Shown in pieces: positions 6,977-16,723 of a DNA stretch of 64,000 nt. Position 1 is the first letter of the stretch; every line of letters starts with the position of its first letter. Below the pieces are notes generated by a model, which made no database searches, had not been told where the DNA came from, and was given only the letters and a program-made list of their open reading frames with translations. The translations under genes were made by a program, and so were the position numbers. Where the stretch lies: the NCBI RefSeq assembly GCF_030812855.1, contig NZ_JAUSTK010000027.1, forward strand, positions 1 through 64,000, in the 5' to 3' direction. Origin of the DNA: Paenibacillus wynnii. GTDB taxonomy: Bacteria > Bacillota > Bacilli > Paenibacillales > Paenibacillaceae.

Positions 6977-8812
6977 ATGGAAAGTCCGGCAACAAGTATG
7001 GCATTGGTTCCGATAACTGCCGTAACGGTATGGCAGGATGTAAATTCACAGTGGGACCGTCTGAATCAGAATTTTAACAGAGCGAGCAACAATTTGAATG
7101 ATCTTCAGACGGTGTTAGAGCGGATTTATGAGGAAAAGAACAAGTCGTTTATGGAAGGTTTTACCCGAGCGCAAGAAGCAGCCCAAAAGCTTTCCTCACG
7201 AACGGGAGGATCAGATGACGAAGGGGCATCCCCTGTAAAGAAAGGATTCCTCGGCAAGGCTGACAAAATACTAAAAGCATTGGACGTCAGCGCTTTCGAA
7301 GTCATCACTTACATCGGTGAGAAAGCCGTCGGTTACATTCTCTCCAGACGAAAGGAAGCTGCCGCAGCTGTTGCGGCAGGAGGTGCGGTTAGCGGAGTAT
7401 CGGCTTCATCGGGGACTGGAAGTGAAGCGGATTCTCCAAGGTCTGTTAGGGAAAAACAGAAGAAGCCGGGGATTCTCTCGAAGACGATGGATTCTTTAGG
7501 TTCTTTGGATGTGGGCGGAATATTTGCCGGTGTAAAATCGCTAGGGGAGAAAATTCTCGGGCAGAGTGAAGATTCAAAATATAAGAAGAGCATGGAAGAT
7601 CTACAAGGCAATATGAATGGTGCACTTGAAGCCATGGGTCAGAAGGCGACGGCAGCATTGACACCCGTGCTTGATATGTTGAATAATGCTTTCAAATCAG
7701 GACAAATGACTCAAGTGCTGAATTTTATGGCCAATGTGTTCATGGTAATTACTACGGTTATTGGCCTTGTCATTGAAGGTCTATTCTTCATGATGGGTGT
7801 CATTCAGCAAAATTGGGATGTGGTAGGTCCCATTTTGGCGGCAATTGCGTTTGTCTTATTGGCTGCGATGATCATTCAGGTATATGCATTGGCTGTTGCT
7901 TGGCTTGCCGCCAACTGGCCTATTCTGCTTATTGTCGCTGCGATTGGTCTGCTTATCTATTGCCTCCAGCAATCAGGTGTGTCTGTCGGCGAAGCGGTAG
8001 TCGCGATTGCGGCTGTTTTTGGCTGGCTGAAAGCATTTATTGAGAATATCGTGATCTATTTTTATAATATTTTCATCATTTTCGCGGACTTCTTCCGCAA
8101 TCTGTTCATAGATCCGGTATTTGCTGTGAAAAAGCTGTTTTATGATATTGCCATAAACTTTCTGAATTTTCTCTTTCAGATGGCAGTAGGAGCAGAGAAT
8201 TTCGCTGGAGGATTTATTAAAGCAATGGCTGAGGCTATTAATTTTGTGTTGAAGAAATTTAAGAACCTCACGGATTTTTTGAGTAATATACCGGGCTTCG
8301 AATTTCTGGCCAACATCAGTCCCAATCTACTGGATACAACCAATCCACATGTGTTCAGTGATTTGATCGGTAAAGCCAAGGATATGATTCCTGAACCTAC
8401 CAGTGACAAGGAAGTGCATAACAGCAAAAAGAAAGAGTTCGTGGATTATGCCGCTTCTGTTGATAATGCAAGCAAGGGTGCTGAAAAGTTGGTCTCTAAT
8501 TTTTCTAGTAAAGTTAACTTCAAGAAAAAAGGTGATGAAGATAAAGGCACCTCCGCCACCGCCAACAACATCAACAAAGTGAATGAGGTCGGAAAGATCA
8601 ACGATACCGTTAACATCTCCAGTGATGATCTTAAATTGCTGCGCGATTTGGCGGAGATCCAGGCGATTCAGAATTTTGTAGAGCTTGCACCTACGGTTCA
8701 GGTTACTACAGGTGATATTAACAATGCCGGGGACATTGATACCATTATTAACAAGATCGGACAGAAGCTGCACGAACAGCTCCTTTCTTCGGCTCAGGGG
8801 GTGTACACCTAA
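6977..8812 (+). CDS. xkdO: Tail tape-measure protein, XkdO-like
   Basis: A 611-aa protein preceded by AAGGGGGT. The N-terminal part (1-200) is helical and polar, residues about 245-380 are a run of hydrophobic helices (VFMVITTVIGLVIEGLFFMM and following), and the C-terminal part carries an Asn-rich linker. This is the usual tape-measure pattern. PBSX XkdO is about twice as long, so a shorter tail is expected. The protein sets tail length and is ejected or forms the membrane channel. Confidence 0.85.
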   Translation: MESPATSMALVPITAVTVWQDVNSQWDRLNQNFNRASNNLNDLQTVLERIYEEKNKSFMEGFTRAQEAAQKLSSRTGGSDDEGASPVKKGFLGKADKILKALDVSAFEVITYIGEKAVGYILSRRKEAAAAVAAGGAVSGVSASSGTGSEADSPRSVREKQKKPGILSKTMDSLGSLDVGGIFAGVKSLGEKILGQSEDSKYKKSMEDLQGNMNGALEAMGQKATAALTPVLDMLNNAFKSGQMTQVLNFMANVFMVITTVIGLVIEGLFFMMGVIQQNWDVVGPILAAIAFVLLAAMIIQVYALAVAWLAANWPILLIVAAIGLLIYCLQQSGVSVGEAVVAIAAVFGWLKAFIENIVIYFYNIFIIFADFFRNLFIDPVFAVKKLFYDIAINFLNFLFQMAVGAENFAGGFIKAMAEAINFVLKKFKNLTDFLSNIPGFEFLANISPNLLDTTNPHVFSDLIGKAKDMIPEPTSDKEVHNSKKKEFVDYAASVDNASKGAEKLVSNFSSKVNFKKKGDEDKGTSATANNINKVNEVGKINDTVNISSDDLKLLRDLAEIQAIQNFVELAPTVQVTTGDINNAGDIDTIINKIGQKLHEQLLSSAQGVYT

Positions 8813-9583
8813 GTGGAGGAATACGGAATATTTTTAAGCTTCAATAGTCAGGAGGAAGTCTTCCGGCTACCTGTAAATCCGGAGACACTGGAAATTAAAG
8901 AGAGCGGAGACAGCAAGAGCTACTCTATTATTAACTTCGGGGAGATCAATGCTATCTCAGCACCTAAGCTGACTGAGCTAACGTTGGAGAGTATTTTTCC
9001 GGCCCAAATGTATCCTTTTGTACTCACTAATGACTTTGAAAATGGGAAGCTGAAAACACCTTTTGAGTATGTGCAGATTATTAAGCGTTGGATGGAGAGC
9101 CGCAAGCCGATTAGATTGGTGATTTCAGGTGTGAGCAGCCCCGCATATAACAAGACGAATGAACAAGATTGGATCAAGGAATCCAGGGCGGATAGAATGA
9201 ACAAAACCGATAAGTTCAAGACCTTGTTCGATATCGTCACCATCAACATGCCCGCAAGTATCGAGAGTTTCAGTTGGAAGCTCAGCGCGGGGAACTCGGG
9301 GGATATTGATTACTCACTGTCTCTTAAAAAGTACGAGTTCTACCAAGCCGTGCCCGTTAAAGTCGATAAGGGCGAAGTGAAAGCAGACAAAAAGCGGGCC
9401 ACTGACAAAACATCCCCTGCCACTTACAAATTGAAAAAGGGCGATACATTGTGGAGTGTTGCAAAAAAAGTCCTGGGTGACGGCAGCAAATACAAAGTCA
9501 TTCAGAAGCTAAATGGCATTACCGATAGCCAGTTGACCAAGCTTCCTGTCGGAAAAGTCATCAAGCTACCGCAGGGGGAATAA
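8813..9583 (+). CDS. xkdP: Baseplate hub protein with LysM domain, XkdP-like
   Basis: A 256-aa protein starting at a GTG directly behind the tape-measure stop. The N-terminal 180 residues match the XkdP fold (FRLPVNPETLEIKESGDSKS); the last 50 form a LysM domain (YKLKKGDTLWSVAKKVLGDG). LysM binds peptidoglycan, and such proteins join tube and baseplate (compare T4 gp53/gp54). Start choice rests on the lack of alternatives in frame. Confidence 0.88.
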   Translation: MEEYGIFLSFNSQEEVFRLPVNPETLEIKESGDSKSYSIINFGEINAISAPKLTELTLESIFPAQMYPFVLTNDFENGKLKTPFEYVQIIKRWMESRKPIRLVISGVSSPAYNKTNEQDWIKESRADRMNKTDKFKTLFDIVTINMPASIESFSWKLSAGNSGDIDYSLSLKKYEFYQAVPVKVDKGEVKADKKRATDKTSPATYKLKKGDTLWSVAKKVLGDGSKYKVIQKLNGITDSQLTKLPVGKVIKLPQGE

Positions 9584-9586
9584 CCG

Positions 9587-10549
9587 ATGGAACTGCTGGT
9601 GAAGAACAAAGAAGGGTTGATCTGGGATATTTCTGGGATTGCTACGGATATATCCTGGAAGACCTCGCGCTCGGGCAAGCCGTCAACATTGGACATTACA
9701 CTAGTGGATAGCGGGATTTATCAGCATCCTAAATTCGCTATCAACAACGGGGATATTTTGCATTTTCGCAAGGACGGGGTGAATGTATTCTACGGCTTCG
9801 TCTTTAGCATCGATACGGGTTCAGATCAGCAAATCAAGCTGACAGCATACGATCAGATCCGATATTTGCTGGGCAACGGCAGTTATGTGTTGAACGATGT
9901 GACGGTCAGTGATTTGATTCGAAAAATTGCAAAGGATTACGGACTGCGCACCGGTGTGCTGGAAGAGGCCGAGTACAAGATCCCTTCCCTCATCGAAGAT
10001 AACAAGAACCTGCTGGATATTATTCTGGGTGCCGTTGGCAGTGAACTGCAGTATAAGGGGCGGCTTATGGCTTTCTATGATGATTTCGGCAAGCTTACGC
10101 TGAAGAGTCCGAAGTCGATGGTACTGAACCTGATCCTTGGGGCGGGGCATGATTTGTATGATTTTTCACAGAAAAAAAGCATCGACGACGAAACGTATAA
10201 CTCGATTTTCCTCTATCAGGATAATAAGCAGACGGGCAAGCGTGAGTTCTACCCGGTTAGCGACAAGGAGAATGTAGCCCGCTGGGGGATTCTTCATCTA
10301 TACCAGAAGGCCGACGATCAAGCAAATGCCGGTCAGATCATGGAAAAGGCGAATAATCTCCTTAAGCTGCATAACCGGGAAAAGGTCAGTCTCTCCTTGC
10401 AAGCGATCGGCGATATCCGGGTACGTGCGGGGAATTTCATTTATATCCTGCTGGATGGGTCCAAGGCGCAGCTGTTCCTGGTGGACCAGTGCAGCCACAA
10501 GCTCGCCGGCGGTGAGCATACGATGTCTCTCGATATTAAGGTGGTGTAG
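9587..10549 (+). CDS. xkdQ: Baseplate hub protein, XkdQ-like
   Basis: A 320-aa protein with GGGGG 8 nt before its ATG. The sequence (SRSGKPSTLDITLVDSGIYQ, KLTAYDQIRYLLGNGSYVLN) is that of XkdQ/gpD-like hub proteins, and length fits the family (about 325). It probably forms the central hub to which the spike attaches. Confidence 0.88.
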   Translation: MELLVKNKEGLIWDISGIATDISWKTSRSGKPSTLDITLVDSGIYQHPKFAINNGDILHFRKDGVNVFYGFVFSIDTGSDQQIKLTAYDQIRYLLGNGSYVLNDVTVSDLIRKIAKDYGLRTGVLEEAEYKIPSLIEDNKNLLDIILGAVGSELQYKGRLMAFYDDFGKLTLKSPKSMVLNLILGAGHDLYDFSQKKSIDDETYNSIFLYQDNKQTGKREFYPVSDKENVARWGILHLYQKADDQANAGQIMEKANNLLKLHNREKVSLSLQAIGDIRVRAGNFIYILLDGSKAQLFLVDQCSHKLAGGEHTMSLDIKVV

Positions 10550-10554
10550 AAGCA

Positions 10555-10851
10555 ATGCTGGATATTATTAAAAAAGCGAGCCTCGGAGCCGTATCCAACA
10601 CGAACCCGGTGGCTTTTTCTTATGGAGTGGTAACCGGAACGGCGGAGCTGCAAATTCAGGTAGATCAACGCTTCACGTTATCTGCCCATGCGCTGGTGCT
10701 ACCGGAATCGGTGACTGAAAACAAGCTTCTGCTTAATGGACAAGAAGTAGTTCTAAGGCGGGGTCTTGAAGTAGGTGACCGGGTACTGATGGCAAGGATG
10801 CAGGGTGGGCAAAGCTATGTGGTGCTGGACAGGCTGGTGAATCCATTATGA
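10555..10851 (+). CDS. xkdR: DUF2577 baseplate protein, XkdR-like
   Basis: A 98-aa protein with the DUF2577 pattern (VTGTAELQIQVDQRFTLSAH, LEVGDRVLMARMQGGQSYVV). Its stop overlaps the next start by ATGA. Position and size match PBSX xkdR. Confidence 0.88.
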   Translation: MLDIIKKASLGAVSNTNPVAFSYGVVTGTAELQIQVDQRFTLSAHALVLPESVTENKLLLNGQEVVLRRGLEVGDRVLMARMQGGQSYVVLDRLVNPL

Positions 10852-11279
10852 TTCCGGCAATCGGAAGGGACGGGCCGATCACCAGTCTTTTGCAGGGGGA
10901 GATCAGCGCCGGTACAGGGGAAGAACCAAGTCTTACTTATCGTTTGGATTTGGATAGAAAGCGTATCTCCGGCAGTATTGACGGGCTTGAGGCTGTGCAG
11001 CAAGCAGCGGTTAAAATTTTGCAGACGGACCGATATGAGCAGTTGATTTACAGCTTTAATTATGGAACTGAGTGGAGACTGGTGCTTGGCCAGGACAGGT
11101 TATTGGTAAGATCGGAGATTCGGAGGGTTCTTACCGAGGCTCTGCTTCAGGATGACCGGATCACCGGTATCGAAGATATGGAAGTTCTTTTTAGCGGCGA
11201 CAATCTAACTGTAGAATTTACTGTTGTTAGCCAGTACGGGGATTTTCAGATGAGAAAGGAGATGAACGGTAATGTATGA
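10848..11279 (+). CDS. xkdS: DUF2634 baseplate wedge protein, XkdS-like
   Basis: A 143-aa protein of the DUF2634/W-like (T4 gp25) class: SIDGLEAVQQAAVKILQTDR and YEQLIYSFNYGTEW are the diagnostic stretches. It overlaps both neighbours by a few bases, so translation is coupled. It belongs to the baseplate wedge that triggers sheath polymerisation. Confidence 0.9.
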   Translation: MIPAIGRDGPITSLLQGEISAGTGEEPSLTYRLDLDRKRISGSIDGLEAVQQAAVKILQTDRYEQLIYSFNYGTEWRLVLGQDRLLVRSEIRRVLTEALLQDDRITGIEDMEVLFSGDNLTVEFTVVSQYGDFQMRKEMNGNV

Positions 11280-12330
11280 GGACCAGACATTTGAGGCGTT
11301 ATTGGAACGGATGCTGGACCGGGTGCCCGAAGGAATGGACAGACGGGAAGGGAGCATCATTTACGACGCTTTGGCTCCAGCAGCCGCAGAAATGGCCCAG
11401 ATGTATGTGGAGCTAGATATCAATCAAAATCTTATGTTTGCTGACACCGCGAGTGGCGATTATTTGGATCGAACGATTGCATGGTCAGGAATCGTACGCA
11501 AGGAGGCCATAGCAGCCCAACTGCGTGGAGTGTTCTATAGTGCTAATGATGCATTGATGGATATAGCGATTGGCAGTCGATATTCTCTAGACGATATCAA
11601 TTACAGGGCGATTGAAAGACTTTCATTAGGTACTTACCGAATGGAGTGCGAATCTGTTGGTTTGGAGGGCGGACAACGGTTTGGTTCCATGCTTCCAATC
11701 GATTACGTCAACGGACTGGTGCGTGCTGAACTAACGGAGTTATTGGTGCCGGGGGCAGACCGGGAGACGGATTCTAAATTGCGCACTAGATACTTTACTA
11801 CAAGCCGAAAGCCAGGCACAAGCGGCAACAAATATCATTATCTGGAGTGGGCATTACAAATTACAGGTGTTGGTGGCGCTAAAGTCTATCCACTCTGGGA
11901 TGGACCAAAGACGGTGAAGGTAGTCATTATTGATACGGATAGTCTCCCCGCCTCCAGTGTGCTGGTGCAGCAGGTGCAAGACTACATTGATCCCTCAGCG
12001 GGGCTAGGGGAAGGACAGGCTCCAATCGGGGCGGTGGTAACAATAGCGGCAGCCGCAGGTAAGTTCATTAATATAACTGCGACAGTTACTCTGGCATCCG
12101 GGTATGCACTCCAAGATATCGTCAACTCTTTCAACTCTGTTTTGGAGACATGGCGTAAGGGCAGGGTCTTTGCTACTACTTATGTAAGTCATGCCGTAAT
12201 CGGTGCTTTACTGCTCGGAACGGACGGAGTATTAGATTACACCGGTTTGCTGCTTAATGGCAGCACCGTCAACGTGGCTTTGACGGATGAGGAAGTACCA
12301 CTGATTGGCACCGTTAATTTGGGGGTGTGA
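11272..12330 (+). CDS. xkdT: Baseplate J-like protein, XkdT-like
   Basis: A 352-aa protein with the Baseplate_J signature: MYEDQTFEALLERMLDRVPE and DRREGSIIYDALAPAAAEMA at the N-terminus, then GTSGNKYHYLEWALQITGVG and AKVYPLWDGPKTVKVVII. It starts inside the previous gene. It is the wedge protein that opens on contraction. Confidence 0.93.
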   Translation: MYEDQTFEALLERMLDRVPEGMDRREGSIIYDALAPAAAEMAQMYVELDINQNLMFADTASGDYLDRTIAWSGIVRKEAIAAQLRGVFYSANDALMDIAIGSRYSLDDINYRAIERLSLGTYRMECESVGLEGGQRFGSMLPIDYVNGLVRAELTELLVPGADRETDSKLRTRYFTTSRKPGTSGNKYHYLEWALQITGVGGAKVYPLWDGPKTVKVVIIDTDSLPASSVLVQQVQDYIDPSAGLGEGQAPIGAVVTIAAAAGKFINITATVTLASGYALQDIVNSFNSVLETWRKGRVFATTYVSHAVIGALLLGTDGVLDYTGLLLNGSTVNVALTDEEVPLIGTVNLGV

Positions 12331-12331
12331 T

Positions 12332-12745
12332 ATGTCTTATCCTGATGACATTGATATATTTTTCGATAAATTGAACAAGAACCCGACAGGTAATAACTAC
12401 GTAGTTGAAGAACAAATAAGCCTTACAAACGGGGCATATAATGGCCCGCTGAAGCATGACAACATAAATAATGGAACATTACAGGTGTACACGGGATCCA
12501 GGTTTACCGGGGAGAAAGTGACAAACTTTACGCTCTCTATTCCTGATACTACACCATGGCGGCGCGAGATAAAGATATATACCAGTTCGCCGACAGTATA
12601 CGTTACCTATGAGACACCGGGTGATACCGTTGAGGCTGATGATATCAATGTGCTGCAGACGGCAGTGTCAGCCACGCAGACCGAGGTCGACAGGTATAAA
12701 AGGAACGGAATAATTGACGGTGGATCATTCGTGAGAGGGGTGTAA
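12332..12745 (+). CDS. Baseplate/fibre-associated protein of unknown role
   Basis: A 137-aa protein starting at 12332 with GGGGGTG 5 nt upstream; a longer frame from 12305 lies inside the J-like gene. I do not recognise a family. It is rich in beta-prone T/Y/N stretches (GAYNGPLKHDNINNGTLQVY) and ends IIDGGSFVRGV, close to the IDGGTF end of the next gene, which suggests an adaptor or short fibre. It stands where PBSX has xkdU. Confidence 0.6.
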   Translation: MSYPDDIDIFFDKLNKNPTGNNYVVEEQISLTNGAYNGPLKHDNINNGTLQVYTGSRFTGEKVTNFTLSIPDTTPWRREIKIYTSSPTVYVTYETPGDTVEADDINVLQTAVSATQTEVDRYKRNGIIDGGSFVRGV

Positions 12746-12746
12746 T

Positions 12747-13769
12747 ATGGCACAAGCAATACGAATTAAGCGGGGCACCAAAGCAGAGTTAGGCACATAC
12801 GGCGCGCTGCAAGCGGGTGAAATGGGCTTTTGTACAGACACCAAGGAAATCTATATAGGAGACGGTACAACCAATTCCATGGTCGGCCGGGTGCTGTCCG
12901 GAACGGAGGCATCTAGGCCTGTGGCGGCATCCGTGGGGCGACTGTACTATGTCACAAGCGGTACCAATGCAGGTTATTTGTATTTTGACAGCGGTTCGGC
13001 CTGGGTTCGAATAAATGCCCAATCTCTGACAGACTTGACCGGCACGATCGATAATGTTGCTGACGGAACAACTTATGCCAAGGTGCTGAAAGCGGATATC
13101 AGCAGCGGACATGTCAATAAGGTGTCGGATGGCACTAACGTAAAGACAGCAGCCGAGATCAAGACCCATATTGATGATGCCACTAAGCACCGAGTGATTA
13201 ACGATATTGGTACGGCAGTAACAGACATTTGGTCCGCTCAGAAGATTAAGAACGAAATCGAATTAGCGAAACACAATATCGAACCACAAGCATCAGTAAA
13301 AGACCAACACTTGACTACTCCGCCAGTAAGCCCGGCAGAAGCCGATCGGTATATTATTCCGGCGGCAGCAACCGGAGTATGGTCGGGCAAGACAAACCAA
13401 ATCGCCGAATATCAATCCGCAGCGTGGGTGTACTATACACCGGCAGTTGGCTGGACGGCCTACGTTGATGACGAATCCAAGATTTACTCATGGAATGGTA
13501 CTGCTTGGGTGCGGACCGGAGGAGCGCTGCAGACGATTACGGCCGGAGCTGGGTTAACAGGCGGTGGGCAGGCAGATTCGGTGACCCTGAATGTTGGGGC
13601 GGGCAACGGTATCACCGTAGCGGCAGATTCCATAGCTGTCACCGCGTCAAAGGGGATTACTGTAGATGCCAGCGGTGTGGCGGTAAATATTGATGCAGAC
13701 AGCATTGTGTATGACACGGCGAACAGCAATCGTCTGATGATAGGCACAATTGACGGAGGGACGTTCTAG
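12747..13769 (+). CDS. Tail fibre protein with Mtd-like N-terminal domain
   Basis: A 340-aa protein. Residues 1-45 (IRIKRGTKAELGTYGALQAG then EMGFCTDTKEIYIGDG) form the short attachment domain seen at the N-terminus of many phage fibres such as Bordetella phage Mtd. The rest is repetitive, T/A/G/V-rich and likely trimeric (GAGLTGGGQADSVTLNVGAG). It overlaps a ribosome binding site GAGAGGGGTG in the preceding gene. The next gene carries a second copy of the same attachment domain. Confidence 0.75.
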   Translation: MAQAIRIKRGTKAELGTYGALQAGEMGFCTDTKEIYIGDGTTNSMVGRVLSGTEASRPVAASVGRLYYVTSGTNAGYLYFDSGSAWVRINAQSLTDLTGTIDNVADGTTYAKVLKADISSGHVNKVSDGTNVKTAAEIKTHIDDATKHRVINDIGTAVTDIWSAQKIKNEIELAKHNIEPQASVKDQHLTTPPVSPAEADRYIIPAAATGVWSGKTNQIAEYQSAAWVYYTPAVGWTAYVDDESKIYSWNGTAWVRTGGALQTITAGAGLTGGGQADSVTLNVGAGNGITVAADSIAVTASKGITVDASGVAVNIDADSIVYDTANSNRLMIGTIDGGTF

Positions 13770-13781
13770 GGGGGCGGTGAA

Positions 13782-14120
13782 ATGGCAAGGAAAGTATTAA
13801 TCCAGATCCGGCGTGGGTTGGAAAGTGCGATCGGCACGCTGGCCAATGGTGAACTTGGATACTGCACAGATACTAGCAAGCTTTATATCGGTACGACTGG
13901 CGGTAACGTTCTGATGGTGGCTGCACAAAGTGCCGGGGATATGCTCAAAAGCATTTATGATACGAATAATGATGGCAAGGTGGATTATGCCTCCATTGCT
14001 GACAGTATTCCGTGGTCTGGCGTTACGGGAAAACCTGTTACCTATCCTCCTTCAACGCATACTCATCCGGAATATATCAACAAGGGTGCGCTGACATGGA
14101 ATCAGCTTAAGGGGGTGTGA
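13782..14120 (+). CDS. Short tail fibre, second Mtd-like attachment domain
   Basis: A 112-aa protein. Residues 1-40 (IQIRRGLESAIGTLANGELG then YCTDTSKLYIGTTGG) are paralogous to the start of the previous gene, but the shaft is reduced to about 70 residues ending THPEYINKGALTWNQLKGV. GGGGGGCGG serves as ribosome binding site. It may be an alternative short fibre, or the stub of a fibre gene cut by recombination. Confidence 0.65.
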   Translation: MARKVLIQIRRGLESAIGTLANGELGYCTDTSKLYIGTTGGNVLMVAAQSAGDMLKSIYDTNNDGKVDYASIADSIPWSGVTGKPVTYPPSTHTHPEYINKGALTWNQLKGV

Positions 14121-14122
14121 GG

Positions 14123-14731
14123 TTGAGCTACGGAAACTCTTTATACAGTACATTACTATTTACTGCCGAAGACACAGTAGATTCCGAAAACCTTGAAGCG
14201 GTAGATCTTATGAAGTACTTGCTGCCCTATTATCAAGGTGTTCAGGAAATGGAGGAGCTGCAGGAGACAATCGGAATTGAGATAGGAAGCCTGAAATCCA
14301 GCTCCATAAATGTGCTTAATCAGGCGTTCATTGAATCAGCTACCTGGAGTCTTGGGCGTTGGGAGTCAGAACTTGGGTTAAGCACAGACCCTTCGAAGTC
14401 TTTCGTTAGTCGGCGAGAAATGATAACGGCTAAGTTACGCGGCTCGGGGACGACAACACCGGAAATGATACAGCGAACGGCATCGGCTTTTTCCGGCGGT
14501 GATGTTCTGTTAGAAGAGGTGCCAGAGGAATATCGGTTTATCGTCCGATTTGTCGGCATTTTGGGCATTCCCCCGAACATGGCCGGGTTAATCCAGATGA
14601 TTGAGGAGATTAAGCCTGCGCATTTGGCGTACGAATTTGTATACACCTACACGTTCTGGTCAGCGCTCAGTTCTATTTCATGGAATACAGCAGGTGCGAA
14701 GACCTGGAACGAACTTAGAACTTATGGATAG
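14123..14731 (+). CDS. xkdU: DUF2313/YmfQ-type baseplate protein, XkdU-like
   Basis: A 202-aa protein of the YmfQ/DUF2313 family (VDLMKYLLPYYQGVQEMEEL, REMITAKLRGSGTTTPEMIQ). I prefer the TTG at 14123, 7 nt after GGGGG; a GTG at 14117 is only 1 nt from it. In PBSX this gene directly follows xkdT; here three fibre-type genes have been placed between them. It joins wedge and fibre. Confidence 0.8.
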   Translation: MSYGNSLYSTLLFTAEDTVDSENLEAVDLMKYLLPYYQGVQEMEELQETIGIEIGSLKSSSINVLNQAFIESATWSLGRWESELGLSTDPSKSFVSRREMITAKLRGSGTTTPEMIQRTASAFSGGDVLLEEVPEEYRFIVRFVGILGIPPNMAGLIQMIEEIKPAHLAYEFVYTYTFWSALSSISWNTAGAKTWNELRTYG

Positions 14732-14742
14732 GAGAGTGAACT

Positions 14743-16251
14743 ATGCAAACAACAGGTAATTTAGGGCTGAAGAAGCCGGAGGGTACTGACCTAGTAGACA
14801 TTGCAGACCTAAACGGCAATATGGATATCCTGGATACTGCCGTGAATGGAAAGGTAGAGAAGATTACGGGTAAACAGCTGTCTACCAACGATTACACTGC
14901 AACTGAGAAAACAAAGCTAGCGGGCATCGCCACAGGGGCGAACAACTACACCCATCCAAACCACACCGGAGACGTGACAAGCACGGGAGACGGTGTGACT
15001 GCGATTGCTGCTGGTGTGATTGTCAATGCTGATGTGAACGCTGCAGCAGGAATTGATGCGACAAAGATTGGGACAGGAACGGTTTCAAATGCCGAGTTCG
15101 GATATCTGGACGGCGTGACAAGTGCAATTCAAACACAAATTAATACAAAGACAGGAATTGTTGACTATGTTCGTCAACCAGGATATGCGGCAACAGCTGG
15201 TACATTGTCGGCTTATACGGCCACTCTGACTCCAGCTCCTACGAGCGTAGTGGAGGGATTCGGGATTACTATTGTTCCGAATGTTACAAACGGGGCAAGC
15301 CCAACACTGAATGTCAACGGTCTCGGGGCAGTCGCGCTCAAAGATCAAAAGGGCGTAGCGTATGCAGCAGGAAAACTGCTCGCCGGAAAGCCTTACATGT
15401 TCCGTAAAGTTGGAACGGATTTTTTGGCAGATAGCTCGGGTGGCGCTGGCGATGCACTAGCTGGAGATATCCGGGCAGGAAAAAAAGCGGCTACCGATGC
15501 CGGAGATATTGTCGGATCGCTGGTGGTGCAAACAGGTGGAACGGTTACGCCTACCGCGTCAAATATCGTCAAGCCAGCCGGGATCTATGATACAGCGATT
15601 ACTGTTGCTGGGGTAGCGGTTCCGGCTGCTAAGGTGCTGAATGATACCACGATTGCCGGGGTAACGGGTACGATGGCAGCAAAAACAGGTTTAACGGATG
15701 CCACAAGTTCCGCATGGGACGGAAATTACTTATATGCTCGTACACCGTTAGGTGGATATACCGTTCAGGGAGGTATAGCAGGGCAAGCTGACATACGAAT
15801 TTCAGCCGCGCAAGCGAGAGCAGACACAAACATTATAGCGTCAAATATCCGAAATGGTACTTGGATATATGGGGTAGTAGGAACGTTGGTAGAGGGAAAA
15901 AGGATGGCAACGGGCACCACTACCTCATCGGGTTCTGAAACGTTTTGGTACGTGAATAATAGTACGGGTGCAACTATGCCCTCTGTATCTGTTTCGGGAT
16001 TGTCATTTCAACCAAGAGTGATATTTTTGATGATGACCGGGGGCGGTAGTAGCTACACAATTTATGAAGACCACATAAGCGATAATTATTATGCAAAATC
16101 AGTTAAAGTATTCAATTGGTATAATAACGGGTATGATTCCAGCGTGGTGCAAAATTTTAAAGGCGATACGGTTGCATATTCTAATGTTGGTGGTTTTAAA
16201 ATGCCTGTAGTAGCAGGCGGTTATTCCTACGCATGGTTTGCATATGAATGA
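14743..16251 (+). CDS. Large tail fibre / receptor-binding protein
   Basis: A 502-aa protein with AGGAGAG before the ATG. Residues 1-35 (TGNLGLKKPEGTDLVDIADL, NGNMDILD) are the standard phage fibre anchor, residues 38-75 contain the YTATEKTKLAGIATGANNYT and HPNHTGDVTS fibre motif, and the C-terminal 110 residues, from about GTTTSSGSETFWYV, look like a separate receptor-binding head. It most likely sets the killing or host range of the particle. Confidence 0.85.
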   Translation: MQTTGNLGLKKPEGTDLVDIADLNGNMDILDTAVNGKVEKITGKQLSTNDYTATEKTKLAGIATGANNYTHPNHTGDVTSTGDGVTAIAAGVIVNADVNAAAGIDATKIGTGTVSNAEFGYLDGVTSAIQTQINTKTGIVDYVRQPGYAATAGTLSAYTATLTPAPTSVVEGFGITIVPNVTNGASPTLNVNGLGAVALKDQKGVAYAAGKLLAGKPYMFRKVGTDFLADSSGGAGDALAGDIRAGKKAATDAGDIVGSLVVQTGGTVTPTASNIVKPAGIYDTAITVAGVAVPAAKVLNDTTIAGVTGTMAAKTGLTDATSSAWDGNYLYARTPLGGYTVQGGIAGQADIRISAAQARADTNIIASNIRNGTWIYGVVGTLVEGKRMATGTTTSSGSETFWYVNNSTGATMPSVSVSGLSFQPRVIFLMMTGGGSSYTIYEDHISDNYYAKSVKVFNWYNNGYDSSVVQNFKGDTVAYSNVGGFKMPVVAGGYSYAWFAYE

Positions 16252-16269
16252 AAAGGAGGACGTATTATT

Positions 16270-16722
16270 ATGAACATCGGTAGAAATATATACTTTGATA
16301 AAGAAGTTGGAATCATTATTCAAGACACGGGAGAACGTTCTGGTAACGTAGTAGAAACTACCCTTGATCAAGACTTTGAAGTATACGTAAACCTTGCGGA
16401 GCGTGTACGCAACACCGTAGACGTTATCGAATTAGAATACGGAGACTACGCGCAAGACTTTCAAACGGGACAGCTAAAGGGTATCGACCCAGTAACCAAA
16501 GAGCTTCTATTCAGTTATCCCGACCCACAAACACCGGGAGAGGTAACACCGCCACAGCCTGCACTGTCCGAAAAGGTGAAGACACTAGAATCGGATGTGC
16601 TGAATACACAAATGGCCTTTGCGGATACCTTCGAACAATTGCTCAGCGCACAGGCTGAGACCACAAGTATGCAGCTTGCACTTGTTGACGTTTATGAGCA
16701 GCTGCTCGCATTCAATGTTTAA
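16270..16722 (+). CDS. XkdW-like tail-cluster protein (fibre chaperone candidate)
   Basis: A 150-aa protein behind the large fibre with a strong AAAGGAGG. The C-terminal half has two copies of a short helical repeat (TQMAFADTFEQLLSAQ and SMQLALVDVYEQLLAF). Genes of this place and size in PBSX-type clusters (xkdW) are thought to aid fibre assembly. Family membership is tentative. Confidence 0.55.
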   Translation: MNIGRNIYFDKEVGIIIQDTGERSGNVVETTLDQDFEVYVNLAERVRNTVDVIELEYGDYAQDFQTGQLKGIDPVTKELLFSYPDPQTPGEVTPPQPALSEKVKTLESDVLNTQMAFADTFEQLLSAQAETTSMQLALVDVYEQLLAFNV

Positions 16723-16723
16723 G

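Noticed and set aside
12332..16251. Diversity-generating retroelement acting on the Mtd-like fibre genes
   Set aside because: No reverse transcriptase and no template/variable repeat pair; only the short attachment domain resembles Mtd proteins.
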